A stretch of 64,000 bases of DNA from Mesostigma viride (lineage: Eukaryota; Streptophyta; Mesostigmatophyceae; Mesostigmatales; Mesostigmataceae), in the NCBI GenBank assembly GCA_009746045.1, contig RPFO01000643.1, forward strand, positions 451,089 through 515,088, in the 5' to 3' direction. This document shows positions 1 through 16,511 of the stretch, piece after piece. Numbering within the stretch: position 1 is the stretch's first letter; each line of letters starts with the position of its first letter. The notes under the pieces are model-generated. The model saw nothing but the letters and a program-made list of their open reading frames with translations. It was not told the origin of the DNA and searched no databases. The position numbers were made by a program, and so were the translations under genes.

Positions 1-1696
1 AACGGTTGAAGGCGATGCGGCATGCTGCGAGGTGTCAGTGTTAGGACGGGACCAGCCAAACCGGTGGAAGGCGATGCGGCACGCTGTCGTGTTTCAGCAC
101 TAGGGTGCATGGCATGGGCACGGAGCAAACGACAAAGCAAGCATTCACGACTTGATCATGTCATAGGGTATAATACTTGGTCAGGTCACAGGGCAGCGGG
201 ATTGAAACCAAACAAGGGAAGGAAGAATGATAACGCAATCTAGGGTATTCATGTTCTCTGGATACTCTCCCACGCGCTGTTTGCATGGGTATAAGGCATC
301 ATGAATAATTATGTTCCCTTTGAAATTGGGTTGAGGAGATTTCGTGGTATGATTGTTGGTGGCACGGCAGGATGATGACGAGGGGTAGCAACATGACGAG
401 GAGCGGTGCGAACTTCAGGCTGCCTGACCATCGGTTATCGAGATTGCGCCCAGCCCACACCTGGATTTTGAGTAAGGGGACGCTTACTCTGGGACATCGC
501 TACGGCATCCGCCATTAACGTCTACCAATTGTACAGGAAGCCTCGGCGGAAGAACAATAGCGAGCTGCATCGCCCCGATCGGTAAGCAACAGAGATTTTA
601 GCAGGTTACCTTCAACCTCGGCAGGTGTTGCGCGAAAACGCCGAATTTTGGCGATGCCCTCTCTGCTCGGCATATCGTTAACAGGGTCTAAAGAAGAGCG
701 CTTCTGCATTTTAGGACGCAGCTAGCGCCCTAAGCAACCGTCGATAAGGATCCTATGCCCCTTGCGAGGAGAAAAATGGGACTTTGAAGAGACCGACGGC
801 CTCAATGGTCCAGTGCACCATGGTAACCGGTCAAAATCTGCAAATTGACGCTGTAAGCAATCCGGCAAGAAACGTCGGGAATCCCGCCTTTTAAACCAGC
901 TCTCGTGCACTTCTGGACGCTAGCACTGCATATCAACATACCGTTACAGCACTGATCGCTTGGCAATGTATCATAAGCTGTTGCATTCAGAAATCCTTTG
1001 TAAACTGTGTAAGAGATAATAACGTCAAGAAGGCAGGATACCTGTGCGCGATAGCTGTGTGACCGTAAGATGGCTGGATATCTATCCTCTCAATGATAAA
1101 CAGTCGCTCTAGTTATCGAACTGCGTCTGGTGCTGCCATTCATTCTTAAAAATTATTTATTTAATGGCTTTGTCTTTACTCATTGCCCTGCACCTTACGG
1201 GAATTGTGATGATGCTCGAGAGTCGAGACTCGAGAGTCGTGCTGTACTCCACTACGATACAGCTGCTGTGAGTGCGTGAAACTGTCACGTGCAACAGGCG
1301 TGCAACCTAAAATTGTTGTGCGAGCCACTCGTCAGCCAGTCATCAGTGCTGGTGATCATTCCCACGCTGGTCACGGTACATAGAAAAATGATTTGGTACA
1401 TGACTTACATCCCTAGCACTTGGCAATAATGCATCGCGATATGGATTCCGTAATATTAACGAAAGTAGGCACCAATCCTTTTTTTTGTGATACGTGAAAC
1501 CGTATACGTGTCCGACGTTGGAATTATCTAAACGCACAGTTACTGGTGGTGCTGGCTGGATTTTCAGATGTCCGGAACAGGTGCGCGACAGGTGCGCATT
1601 ATTATCCGACTCCATAATTCCATCCCAGTAATAATTTGCGTCACTGTTGTTGTAAGCGTTCATCAAAGCGACATATGATAAGAAGACGGTATTAAC
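1..1696. other. no gene recognised; region upstream of the first spliced gene
   Basis: I see no coding region I can support here. The open frames are short, overlap on both strands and show no recognisable motif. The stretch should contain the promoter and 5' UTR of the plus-strand gene that starts at 1697, but I do not see a clear TATA box close to it. Confidence 0.4.
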
Positions 1697-4272
1697 ATGG
1701 CCATGTCGTGTGCGTTAACGCGGTGCGTAGCTCCACGGACTGTATCAGTCCCCTCGGCCCATGCTTCCCAAAAAGGACATTCTGATTTGGCAGAAACGAG
1801 AACCAAGCTTTCGAAATGCGAGCAAGGCAGGAAGAGTCTACAGGCCGCCTGGTGGGGGAAGCAGCTTGCATTTCAAAGTTTACCGCGCCCATCCTCTAAT
1901 GTAGCTACCTACGCCGCCAATCCAACAGTAGCCTTAGGGGGGCTGGAGTTGGGCATTGGAGCTGGCGTACTTTTCCTCGTCTCTATGGGCGGCCTTGCTT
2001 TGATGAAAAGCACTGAGAAGCTCGCTGAAATGAGCGGCGCCAACAAGGTAAAAATTCTACCCGCGCCGTTCGTGCTCGTGCAGTTAGAGTCTGGGCTGCA
2101 TGTCTGGCAGATTTCTAGATGACTGGATGACGGCCTGGATTGATACACGCAGCTGCGATGCGACAAAAGGCTAGATAAGGAACATGCACAAAGGCGGCCT
2201 CATTGTCATGTGCATTCCTCCATCGGCTTCTGCATGTACAGAAGGCATCGGCTGGGTGGAAGAACGGAAGAAGAACCCTGATCCCGTACAACTCTTGCTA
2301 GTACGCTTGCTTTGCGAGGCTACAACGCCCTCGGCAGATCTTTTCAAATCCCCTGCAATCCTCTTTGCAATCCTTGCGATGTCGTTCCCCGCGGCTCCCT
2401 TTGGTCCTTGCCCCTCTGTTTCTGTTTGTTGTCCGTGCCGCACAAACAAACAGAACCGTGCCCTACACATACGCACGAGCACACAGCTGTATACAATCTA
2501 ATTCCGACATGAGGGCAAATGGCAGTTTCACGTTTAAAGTTTTTCTGATATGAGCTATTAATGTTGATGAAGGGGATGTTGATGGGCAGCCAACCATCGT
2601 TCTACTTTCTCCGTATGATAAGTTTCAAACCGCATCAGGGGGGGGCTAAGTCGGGACTAGGCCTACGCTTTTCAGCACCTGGACCAATCGGGCAGTAGTT
2701 TCTGAATCCTTCTCTGCCTTTGCTGATGTAATCGGATGATATTTTTTTGCCTCTGGCACAACTTGCGCTGTGAGGTCATGTTGGCTCGCTGACATCATTC
2801 AACATACGACTTCTGCTGACATCATACAAACATATTATTTGACACGCGTCCCATGACAGGGATGCAACTCTAACGAAAGCTACAAGCTCTTTCTGGTCAC
2901 TGGGTTGCCATGATGCTGCATTGCTGAAATCAAATTTGTTCATGTAACTTGAACCGCTGAGATAACGTTCGTTGTGGGTGCACCCCCAGCCCAAGTGCCC
3001 AACGTGCGACGGGACAGGGACGTGTGTCAGCTGCGACGGCACCGGTTTCATTGCCAGGATTAGCGAGGATGAGGCCAACAAGGCCAGAAACAAGGCGGCG
3101 GACTACTCCAAGAAGTACACGGCAGGGTGAGTCTATAGTGACCCTCCATAGTGACCTTTGAGGCCAACAAGGCCAAGACCAAGGTGGCGGACTACTCCAA
3201 GAAATGCACAGCAGGGTGAATCTATAACGACCCTCTATAGTCACCTTGAGCACATACCATGGTTTCTATTTCTATTTTTGAGAAGTACTCGGCAGGGTGT
3301 TTTCGGAACGGTTTTTGCCACAACATCCCATTATAGCATACTTCCGCGTGTGTTCTTGCTGTAGTCCAACAAGTACTCTGACAAGTACACGGCAGGGTGC
3401 ATGTTCTGGTGTTGCCAAGAGTTTGCTGATTGAGATGGTTGTTGTTGACGTCTTTAGTGCACTTGCCTCTTTCTAGTCTCACTTATAAAGTGCCGCTGCT
3501 ATAAATAATAAAACAAATACTGCCTCACTTCCATGTTGGTGAATTGAGGTTGCCGGCTACCCACACTTACCCAGTTCAGAATGCATGCTCATGCAGCTTG
3601 TGGGGGTGGGGGTGGGGGTGGGGGTGGGGGTGGGGGTGGGGGTGGGGGTGGGGGTGGGGGTGGGGCTGGGGCTGGGGCTGGGGCTGGGGCTGGGGCTGGG
3701 GCTGGGGCTGGGGCTGGGGCTGGGGCTGGGGCTGGGGCTGGGGCTGGGGCTGGGGCTGGGGCTGGGGCTGGGGCTGGGGCTGGGGCTGAGGCTGGGGCTG
3801 GGGCTGGGGCTGGGGCTTGGGGTGGGGGGTGGGGGATGGGGGGTTGAGGGGAAAGGAGGGGGTGGGAGGGAGGCCAACCTCGACCGCTGGATGGAGTCAC
3901 AATAGTGGAGCATCGTTGCATGCTAGTTACTCAGACACACTGTCCACGAACGCAAGGGATTAGGCATCCCTTGTTGGACAATGGTTGTCTCACGCTGGTA
4001 TTTCCAGTAATACCAAAGAGACAACTACTTGTGATGCTAGTATACTGACAGCGCTTCCTGGAAGCGCTGGAGAAAGCGATGTGACCTGATTCATCCCACC
4101 TGATGTGATGTGGTGCAATCCCCTTGTGAATGCCAGGCTTCCAAAGAAATGGAAGTACTGCCTGGACTGCAAGGGAGAGCGGCTCTGCTCAACCTGCTTT
4201 GGGAGAGGGTGGGTGGAGCCTGGCACCCAAGGCACCTCGGGAGCTGTCAAGGCTGAGAGCCCGCAAGAGTGA
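1697..4272 (+). CDS. spliced nuclear gene for a probable plastid-targeted, membrane-anchored DnaJ-type zinc-finger protein
   Basis: I read three exons: 1697-2047, 2990-3126 and 4137-4272. The junctions are AAG|gtaaaa..ccccag|CCC and GG|gtgagt..tgccag|G. The exons join in one frame to give 207 residues. The first 75 or so residues are rich in Ser, Ala and basic residues, like a plastid transit peptide. A hydrophobic segment follows at about residues 78-100 ([20 protein letters not shown]). Exons 2 and 3 carry four Cys-x2-Cys motifs ([32 protein letters not shown]), which is the layout of the DnaJ cysteine-rich zinc domain. There is no J domain. In plants and algae such proteins assist assembly or repair of photosynthetic complexes, so a similar role is inferred. 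The chance of all three exons joining in frame with consensus splice sites is low, so the model is solid; the exact start and the targeting are less sure. Confidence 0.82.
3069..3410 (+). repeat. degenerate copies of the exon 2 end and its splice donor inside intron 2
   Basis: The last 58 bases of exon 2 plus the start of the intron (from 3069) are repeated from about 3159 with a few substitutions, including the coding-like text for DYSKK and a second donor, GCAGG|gtgaat. Two further shortened copies of the AAGTAC..GGCAGGGTG text lie near 3282 and 3370. These are tandem duplications of an exon-intron border. They create decoy donors in the first part of intron 2. Confidence 0.7.
3600..3845 (+). 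repeat. (GGGGGT)n then (GGGGCT)n microsatellite in intron 2
   Basis: About ten units of GGGGGT are followed by about 25 units of GGGGCT, then irregular G-rich sequence to about 3860. Runs of four Gs every six bases can form G-quadruplexes in the transcript strand. The long open frames here (WG, AG, LG, SP or PAP repeats) are a product of the repeat and not genes. Confidence 0.95.
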
Positions 4273-4319
4273 CGGCCGTTACCGGGTGAAAGTGCACCCT
4301 GTTGCGTTCTAGCAACAGT

Positions 4320-4435
4320 GTGTTGACTTATGTTACCCACTACATTGGTGTTGACTAATATTACCTGCTACATCGGTATTGACTAATATTACCTGCTACA
4401 TTGGTGTTGACTAATATTACCTGCTACATTCTACG
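4320..4435 (+). repeat. short tandem repeat of about 28 bp
   Basis: About four units of the type TTGACTAATATTACCTGCTA plus CATTGGTG follow each other downstream of the zinc-finger gene, then a TTAA-rich run at 4447-4466. No function is visible. Confidence 0.8.
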
Positions 4436-4802
4436 AGACTGTGCCCATTAATTAATTAATTAATTAGACTGTGCCCATGGCCCAAGGATGGGGTCAGCTT
4501 GCTGATGCGTAGAGTAAAGAGTAATAGGCTGCCCCATGGTCTAGAGCCCACTGGCACCGATGGGCTTGCAGAACACATTTAGAGGCGCGCCGGATTGGGA
4601 TAATACTAAAGACCGTAACCCAAGCCATGAGCATCCCCGCTGGCAAAAAAGATCGAGACGAGCCACGAGGTAGCCATGGCTGACGGCGCGGAGCTCATAA
4701 CTTTTACGTTTGGGCACCGAATTCGGCCGTGAATATCACAATCGCTTCGTCTTTCTAAGACGCACACGCTGATATATTTTCCCGAAGCTATTATGCAATA
4801 TC

Positions 4803-5030
4803 ATGGCGAGCAAACGCACCTCGACGCAGCGCAGCTTAGCGGCAGCGCTGAGCCCTAAAGCTCCGCAAGAAGCTACGCCTAGAGTTCCGCCGCCCGGCCT
4901 GGAAGGCAGCAGTACCACTTCCCAAGCTTTAGTGGTACATTCGGCCCCTTCTTCGGCCTCTCCTGAGCCCAAGCGCAGTCGTCCCACCGAGCCTGAGCCA
5001 CCCAGCCAGTTTTGCGATAGGTCCGAGTGA
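4803..5030 (+). CDS. possible small Ser/Pro/Ala-rich hypothetical protein
   Basis: A 75-codon frame begins ATGGCG after an AT-rich stretch. The product is rich in Ser, Pro, Ala and Thr, has no Cys and no hydrophobic segment, and looks disordered. It could be a first exon or chance coding potential. I recognise no family. Between this frame and 5545 the sequence is AT-rich, with an (AATTTATTA)-type run at 5229-5270, and holds no gene I can support. Confidence 0.25.
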   Translation: MASKRTSTQRSLAAALSPKAPQEATPRVPPPGLEGSSTTSQALVVHSAPSSASPEPKRSRPTEPEPPSQFCDRSE

Positions 5031-5545
5031 CCATGCATGCAGCTGGGGGGGCCCACAATCAATCTACAATACCCATGCCAAATTTTATTACTTGAGGAGA
5101 CGCCATTTCAACAAATACATGACAATTGATGCTCATTGTGAATGCGTTTCCACATGAAATCATTACCATTTCATGCAATTTGGTCACTGGTGCGCTTTCC
5201 GCGTGCACTTTTCATTACTAGATTGCTTAAATTTATTAAAATTTATTAACATTTATTAAAATTTATTCAAGTCGGGGTAAAATTGGCTGTTTTTGTCATA
5301 GTGTCATGCACTCGGAGGGTAAGCAAGTGAGACAAGTTGTAGATTATTTACAATTGCACAACCCTCTCCACGACCCCGCTAGTTCTATTTATAGAACGAA
5401 TTATAATTATTGCCAAAATTGTGCACAAGCCTGTGCACAACCCAACCAGTAATTCCCACTTGAACTTTGAATATTCAAGTGAATGCTCTGGAGACAGATG
5501 TACAGATCGATCTTTACAAATGTACACGAGTTCAGATCAAGCTAT

Positions 5546-6362
5546 CTAACTACCTACTAACAGGCGTTTCTTTACACCCCGTCCGCTGGGCTTCTTTACA
5601 CCCCCCTCCCGCACATCTGCGCCAGCCTTCCCTTGAGGTTTTCGTTTGCCCTGCCCTGCGGCTTGGTCTCCCCCCTTCTCTTGGAGTCGTGGGGAAGATC
5701 TGGTCGCTGGGGAAGATCTGGTCGCCAGGTACCCCTTGTCCATCCACCACTCCAAATACGTTCCCTCAGGTGGCTTGAAACAGTTCCGCATCTCGTCTTG
5801 TTGTACCTTGAAAATTGCCGCGGGCATCGTCCCCTGCTCCCCATTAATCCAGATTCCCTTTTCGTCACACCCTTCTGCCCAAAATTTAACGTACCACACG
5901 CCCGTTTTATCCACCTTTCGAACGACTCCATGCACCAGGAACGTGTCGACGTGGAAATCAGGCATGTGTGCCAGCTTCATTGGGTCTGCATTGAGTTTAG
6001 CCACCGAATCAGCAGCCCACGTGGGCTTCCACAACGTATCAAGGCGCTGGGATTGGTTCTTCCGATACTGGCAAAATTCACCGCCGTGCTTGCACAATAC
6101 CGAAACCGGACATCCAACAGGCGAGCGGGGCACGACCCGTTTCCCCCCCCCCCACCTTCCAGATTCTCCATCCACGGCTGCCAACTTGGTGGTGGCACTT
6201 TCTTGTCTAGTGGCTTGGGCTGGGTTGCGGTAACTGTGACACGTCTTTGTGGCGCTTCCTCCTCAGGTTCCGATTCTTCCGATTCTTCCGAATCTTCCTC
6301 AAACCCTTTGGGTGGGCCGCCATGCGCGTCATCCTTTGGCGGCTCCTCTTCAGACTCGTCAC
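5546..6362 (-). CDS. last exon (5) of a minus-strand multi-exon gene of unknown function, with a frameshift in a C11 run
   Basis: The exon begins at 6362 after the acceptor CCCACCCACAG and continues the frame of the previous exon exactly (AAG-G|gt..ag|GT-GAC). It first encodes an acidic stretch (DESEEEPPK, then a Glu/Ser run). The frame then breaks at a run of 11 Cs at 6143-6153. The other frame continues to a stop at 5546 with a folded-looking part (text around FHVDTFLVHGVV and GVWYVKFWAEG) and a basic tail (KKPSGRGVKKRLL). A one-base change in the homopolymer would join the two. I do not recognise the domain. The intron before it is short, about 119 bp, and has no palindrome. Confidence 0.55.
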
Positions 6363-6481
6363 CTGTGGGTGGGACAAGCAATGACGAGCGGCGCAATTAG
6401 TTATCATTACAATCGCAAATCAAACTTGGGAATATGCAAACATCATAATTTAACCGACCATATTCACTCAGATTAACTTAC

Positions 6482-8207
6482 CCTTTGACAGATGACTAGC
6501 CGTTGCTCTTGATCGAACGTGCCCGCCAGGCGAAAGGAGCTTTTTGCAGTAGTCGACGGCACGCCCCAACATCCCCCCCCAGACGCCCCCGAATTCCCCT
6601 TCGAGCCTCCCTCCCCTCCCCCCCCCTCCTTCCCCCCTTCCCCCGATGCGCCGGTCGACCCGCCCCCCTCTCCGCCCTTCTCTCCGCCCCCCTCTCCGCC
6701 CTTTGACCCGCCCCCCTCTCCGCCCTTCGACCCGCCCCCCTCTCCGTCCTTCGACCCCCCCCCTCTCCGCCCTTCGACCCCCCCCCTCTCCGCCCTTCGA
6801 CCCGCCCCCCTCTCCGTCCTTCGACCCCCCCCCTCTCCGCCCTTCGACCCGCCCCCCTCTCCGCCCTTTGACCCGCCCCCCTCTCCGTCCTTCGACCCCC
6901 CCCCTCTCCGCCCTTCGACCCGCCCCCCTCTCCGCCCTTCGAACCCCCCCCTCTCCGTCCTTCGACCCGCCCCCCTTATCACCACCCTCATTCCCGCCCC
7001 CCTCATCATCGCCGGCACCATCATCACCAACCTCCTCCCCATCATCACCCCCATGTGACCCGACATCCTCATCATCCCCCATTGAGACGTCTTCGGCCGA
7101 GGGGGTCTCCGAGGCGGCGCGCTTCCGGCGTTTCTTTTTGGTGCCAGCGCCTGCCGTCTCCAGCGGACGCTTCTGGGCTGCACCCGCAATTTCCTTGCCC
7201 GAACGGCCGTTGGGATTGGAAATATCCTCCCCCTCAGGCCGCTTCCCAAGTACCTTCAGAAGGACCTTAAACCCATCCACCTGCTCCTTTGACCCAATGA
7301 AGATCACGGGTGGGTTGAAGAATCCCGTGAAATCGCCTAGGTACGACGACCAGGCGTCCTTCACACCATTGAAATCTCCACAATCCTTCGCCGCCTTCCA
7401 GTCCCTTTTCTCCACCCACGCACCCGTTCGACCCTTCAACAATTCCTCATCATTCCACAGCTTCGCGTGGTGTTCCAAATTCAGCAGCCATATCCCATTC
7501 TTGATATCCGGCTGGTTCACCCCCCCCTTCCTCTTCACAACAAATTCGAACCCCTCCATTGCATTAAGTACCACTTGAGCCAACCGTGTCGGCCCATCGC
7601 TTTTCTCCCACGCGAAAGTCTTCATCATGAACTCACAGGTCGTTTCCCCGTCAGACCCGTAAATTTTCTTAGAAATCCACGGGCCCTGCTGCTCGATTTC
7701 GGATGCCAGCTCCTCCGACCCAAACTTCCGCGGGGGTTCCCGCTTCTCCCCCACCTTTTTTTGGCGACCCGACTGGACGTCCTCTGCCTCGGCATGTTCG
7801 GCTTGGCCTTCCTCCGGCACAGCCCCCGTCACCACCACAGCCCCCGCCACAGGCTGTACGGGTTGGGGCACCACAGCCTGTTCGGTTGGGGGTTCGGGCG
7901 CAATCAGGACCCACCATTTCGTTTCCTCCTTGTGGGTCGTCCCAAAATCCGTCCTCTCCAGCAGTGCAAGTGGGAAGGTGGAATCGTCCCTCCCCGTTGG
8001 CCTGATAACCGCCCTTAGTCTCTTGGCAGCTACAGCGACCGTATCGGCCACCCTCTGAAGGGCGCTGTCGGATTCCGAAGGCTGCATCGGCAACCAGCCG
8101 AGGTCGCGTGGTTCGGGGTATTTCCCCAAATCGCGGTTGTAGATCATGAAAAGCTGGACCATCACCTCGCAGAAGATCTTGGCCATGTATGTCAGGTCAT
8201 ACAAGCA
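6482..8207 (-). CDS. exon 4 of the same minus-strand gene, with a Gly/Arg/Glu-rich low-complexity half
   Basis: The exon runs from acceptor TTCCTCCTCAG (exon start 8207) to donor AAAGG|gtaagt (exon end 6482). The first 300 or so residues are ordinary protein sequence (CLYDLTYMAKIFCEVMVQLF near the start, GIWLLNLEHHAKLWNDEELL and FFNPPVIFIGSK later). A basic KKKRRKR nuclear-localisation-like segment and an acidic segment follow. The last third is a repeat built on GGRVEGRRGG and GGGSKDGEGG, coded by a C/T-rich tract at 6590-6990 on the plus strand. I found no domain I can name. An alternative start is the ATG at 8243, just before the acceptor. At 7201-7214 the coding sequence contains a near copy of the 14-bp palindrome (GAACGGCCGTTGGG). 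Confidence 0.6.
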
Positions 8208-8317
8208 CTGAGGAGGAACGTGTTTGGCCTTCACGGTTGCCATGATAGACGGCCAGAATCGAAAGCGGGCTAGACTCCTCCACCCTTCCTGTTTGATCCC
8301 CCCCCCTTCCTCATCAC

Positions 8318-8776
8318 CCTTCCCTCCCCGTCCAGCTTGTCCGCTGCCACGATGTCCAGAAACTCTGCAAGCTCCTTGGCCAGCTTGTCCTCAATCGGCA
8401 TTCCACATCTACTGTCGTCGTTCGGAGCGACCGTTTCATCCTTCACAGCCGAGATGAAGTCGTAGACTTGGGTTTTCTCCGATTCGGACAAACCACCCTC
8501 GTTCAATCGCCCTCCAACCCGCTCCTCACCACCCTCCTCCCCCTCCCCGTCCTTCCTTGCCTTCTCAGTGCTGCTTGAAACCCCATGAATCAAATTCCAT
8601 ATTTCTTTCTGGTCCTGAAGGGGCACCTCCGGCTTATCCCAGGATTCCTCCATGTGCGTCTTGAAATAGTTGTGCACTTCCAGCAGCGCCGTCCCCCTCG
8701 ACTTTTTGGAAACGGCCTCGTCTTCTGCATTCAGCCCCCCTCCGATCAGGGCAACCCTCCGATGCGCCTCTCTCCC
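8318..8776 (-). CDS. exon 3 of the same minus-strand gene
   Basis: The exon starts after the acceptor TTTCATGCATGCAG. It probably ends at AGG|gtgatg, a weak donor that would keep the reading frame with the next exon. It encodes about 153 residues with charged, helical-looking text (ALLEVHNYFKTHMEESWDKP) and a Glu/Gly-rich linker. It has no recognised domain. The intron upstream (8777-9346) holds a nine-unit palindrome array, so an ATG reading through the array (APTAVG text) is not a protein. Confidence 0.5.
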
Positions 8777-8906
8777 CTGCATGCATGAAATGTGAATCAG
8801 TGTTTGAGACAAAAAACGGTCATACAACACACGACCTGACATTTTGTCCTTACACTTTGGAAGATCGGCCGTTCCCGAACAAAAATCACACCCTAATTTC
8901 CAGTTT

Positions 8907-9288
8907 CCAACGGCCGTTGGCGCAAGAAAAATCACACCCTAATTTCCAGGTTCCAACGGCCGTTGGCGCAAGAAAAATGTCGACCGAATTTCCAGGTTCC
9001 AACGGCCGTTGGCGCAAGAAAAATCACACCCTAATTTCCAGGTTCCAACGGCCGTTGGCGCAAGAAAAATCACACCCTAATTTCCAGGTTCCAACGGCCG
9101 TTGGCGCAAGAAAAATCACACCCTAATTTCCAGGTTCCAACGGCCGTTGGCGCAAGAAAAATGTCGACCGAATTTCCAGGTTCCAACGGCCGTTGGCGCA
9201 AGAAAAATATCAACAAAATTTCCAGGTTCCAACGGCCGTTGGCGAAAGAAAAATCACACACTAATTTCCAGGTTCCAACGGCCGTTGG
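8907..9288. repeat. nine-unit palindrome array, exact 46-bp period, in an intron
   Basis: CCAACGGCCGTTGG begins at 8907, 8953, 8999, 9045, 9091, 9137, 9183, 9229 and 9275, so the spacing is exactly 46 bp each time. The 14-mer is its own reverse complement. The right flank is usually CGCAAGAAAAATCACACCCT and the left flank TTTCCAGGTT. Two units replace the right flank with a GTCGACCG variant and one with ATCAACAA, but the palindrome itself is unchanged in all nine. Confidence 0.97.
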
Positions 9289-9346
9289 CGAACAAAAATC
9301 ACATCTAGTGCCTACAACGTTCCCACACCCGATCCGTTATATTTAC

Positions 9347-10468
9347 CTTTTGCGTCCGCATGTCCTTCATGGGCGGGATCAGTGCTTCCCCCTCCACCTC
9401 CCAGCCCTTGAGCACGTCCAGATTGGTGTACATGAACTTGTCCGCGTCCCTCACCAACCCCCTCCACAAATCAAACGCCTCCTCGGTTGTCTCCACGTAC
9501 TTGCCCTTTTGTTTACCGGCAATCTCGCCAGCTATCGCAGTCCTCACTTGCTCGTCTGAGCCCTCAAAAATCACGGACTTCAACATCTGCGTGTAGTGGT
9601 TGCCGTCCAGCACGGCAAACTGCGCAAACACGAAAGGCTTGTCGTACGCGAGCATGTAGCCCAACGCGGTGTTCGTGAGCTCAAGTACTGCCTCACGGTC
9701 AGATGCATCTGACCACTCGGACGTATTCAAGTCCATGGTGATCAAATCCTCGGAGCACGCGGCCGCCATATCCTTCTTGGAGTACGTCCGGAGAATGGCC
9801 CTCCCTTCCTCGGCCGTTGGCGAACGAAAGTATCCGAACCTCTGCACGGCACGGTCACTGTCCTCCCCCGTCAGTTTTTTAATTTTGTCAGAAAACCCTG
9901 GATTCTCTTCCAGCCAGGCATTGTAAGAATCGGGCTCCTGGTCTGCCAGCACCTGCCACGCAAACCGGAAGATCAGCACGGCACATTTTGCCTTCGTCAG
10001 ACTTGTGCCGGCCCCCACGAACCACGGCGCGAGCCCCTTACAATTCCGCACCGTCACCGTCCGATGCCTCATTAGTTCCGGGAGTTGGCACAAGTTGCTA
10101 CTAAGGACCCGTACTTGAGTCGCAATCGCGGACCCCCCCACGATGTCGACATCGTCTGGAACTAGGCGTATCTTCTGCCGCAGATGAAACGCCGCCTGTA
10201 TGGTGTCAGTTAGATTCTTGTCGTGCACTTGAGAGGACGGCGCTGGCTCCCAGGAGTCCAAAATGCTGGGCTTCGCATTTCCAGCACGTGTCGTCAGCAG
10301 CCCCTTCCTCTCAAAGGTCTTCACAATCCCCGACCATAAGTCGGTGCCCGGAGCTCGTTGGCGCCAGTCCTCAAAAAATGTTGTGAGATGCCTTTCCGCC
10401 ACCCCATGTTCAATCTTGTAAGCCCACCTCCTCCGCTCTTCCTCCGTTCTCTGCCTTGACGGACGCCC
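9347..10468 (-). CDS. exon 2 of the same minus-strand gene, the largest well-behaved coding exon
   Basis: The exon lies between acceptor TTTGCATGTGATCAG (exon start 10468) and donor CAAAAG|gtaaat (exon end 9347), both in phase 0. It encodes about 374 residues of globular sequence, for example RRRWAYKIEHGVAERHLTTF at its start and AKCAVLIFRFAWQVLADQEP in the middle, then FDLWRGLVRDADKFMYTNLD near the end. I do not recognise a family. A piece of the intronic repeat appears inside the coding frame at about 9808-9828 (TCGGCCGTTGGCGAACGAAA), read as the residues FRSPTAE; this suggests capture of repeat sequence by the exon. The intron upstream reaches to 16511 and contains the second palindrome array and the hexanucleotide satellite. 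Confidence 0.6.
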
Positions 10469-10561
10469 CTGATCACATGCAAAAAACATACAGATAGCCG
10501 GAAGGTCAGTACTATGTTCCAACGGCCATCGCCGGAAAAATAACACCCTAATTTCCAGGTT

Positions 10562-11077
10562 CCAACGGCCGTTGGCGCATGAAAATCACACCCTAATTTA
10601 CAGGTTCCAACGGCCGTTGGCGCATGAAAATCACACCCTAATTTCCAGGTTCCAACGGCCGTTGGCGACAGAAAAATCACACCCTAATTTCCAGGTTCCA
10701 ACGGCCGTTGGCGCGAGAAAAATGACACCCTAATTTCCAGGTTCCAACGGCCGTTGGCGCGAGAAAAATCACACCCTAATTTCCAGGTTCCAACGGCCGT
10801 TGGCGCAAGAAAAATGACACCCTAATTTCCAGGTTCCAACGGCCGTTGGCGACAGAAAAATCACACCCTAATTTCCAGGTTCCAACGGCCGTTGGCGCAT
10901 GAAAATCACACCCTAATTTACAGGTTCCAACGGCCGTTGGCGCATGAAAATCACACCCTAATTTACAGGTTCCAACGGCCGTTGGCGCATGAAAATCACA
11001 CCCTAATTTCAAGGTTCCGACGGCCGTTGGGCAAAAAAAAAATAACACCCTAATTTCCAAATTGCAACGGCCGTTGG
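10562..11077. repeat. second palindrome array, 45-46-bp period
   Basis: Exact CCAACGGCCGTTGG begins at 10562, 10607, 10652, 10698, 10744, 10790, 10836, 10882, 10927 and 10972. Changed copies follow at 11017 and 11064, and a damaged one lies near 10519. Flanks are the same as in the 8.9-9.3 kb array. The 45-bp units have CGCATGAAAAT and the 46-bp units CGCAAGAAAAA or CGACAGAAAAA. The array runs directly into the hexanucleotide satellite. Confidence 0.97.
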
Positions 11078-11089
11078 CGCAAGAAAATC

Positions 11090-16472
<5,383 letters not shown>

Positions 16473-16511
16473 ATGGCGCAAGAAAATCCCATCTTTGTGC
16501 GTAACACCTAC

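Noticed and set aside
3544-3921. Open frames of WG, LG, AG or SP/PAP repeats
   Set aside because: Translation of the (GGGGGT/GGGGCT)n tract in an intron.
8907-9288. CRISPR array (regular 46-bp spacing of a palindromic repeat)
   Set aside because: The text between palindromes is itself repeated and not unique spacers, no cas genes are near, and the context has spliced eukaryotic genes.
8907-11060. Minus- and plus-strand frames with APTAVG or QRPLAQE repeats
   Set aside because: These read through the palindrome arrays inside introns.
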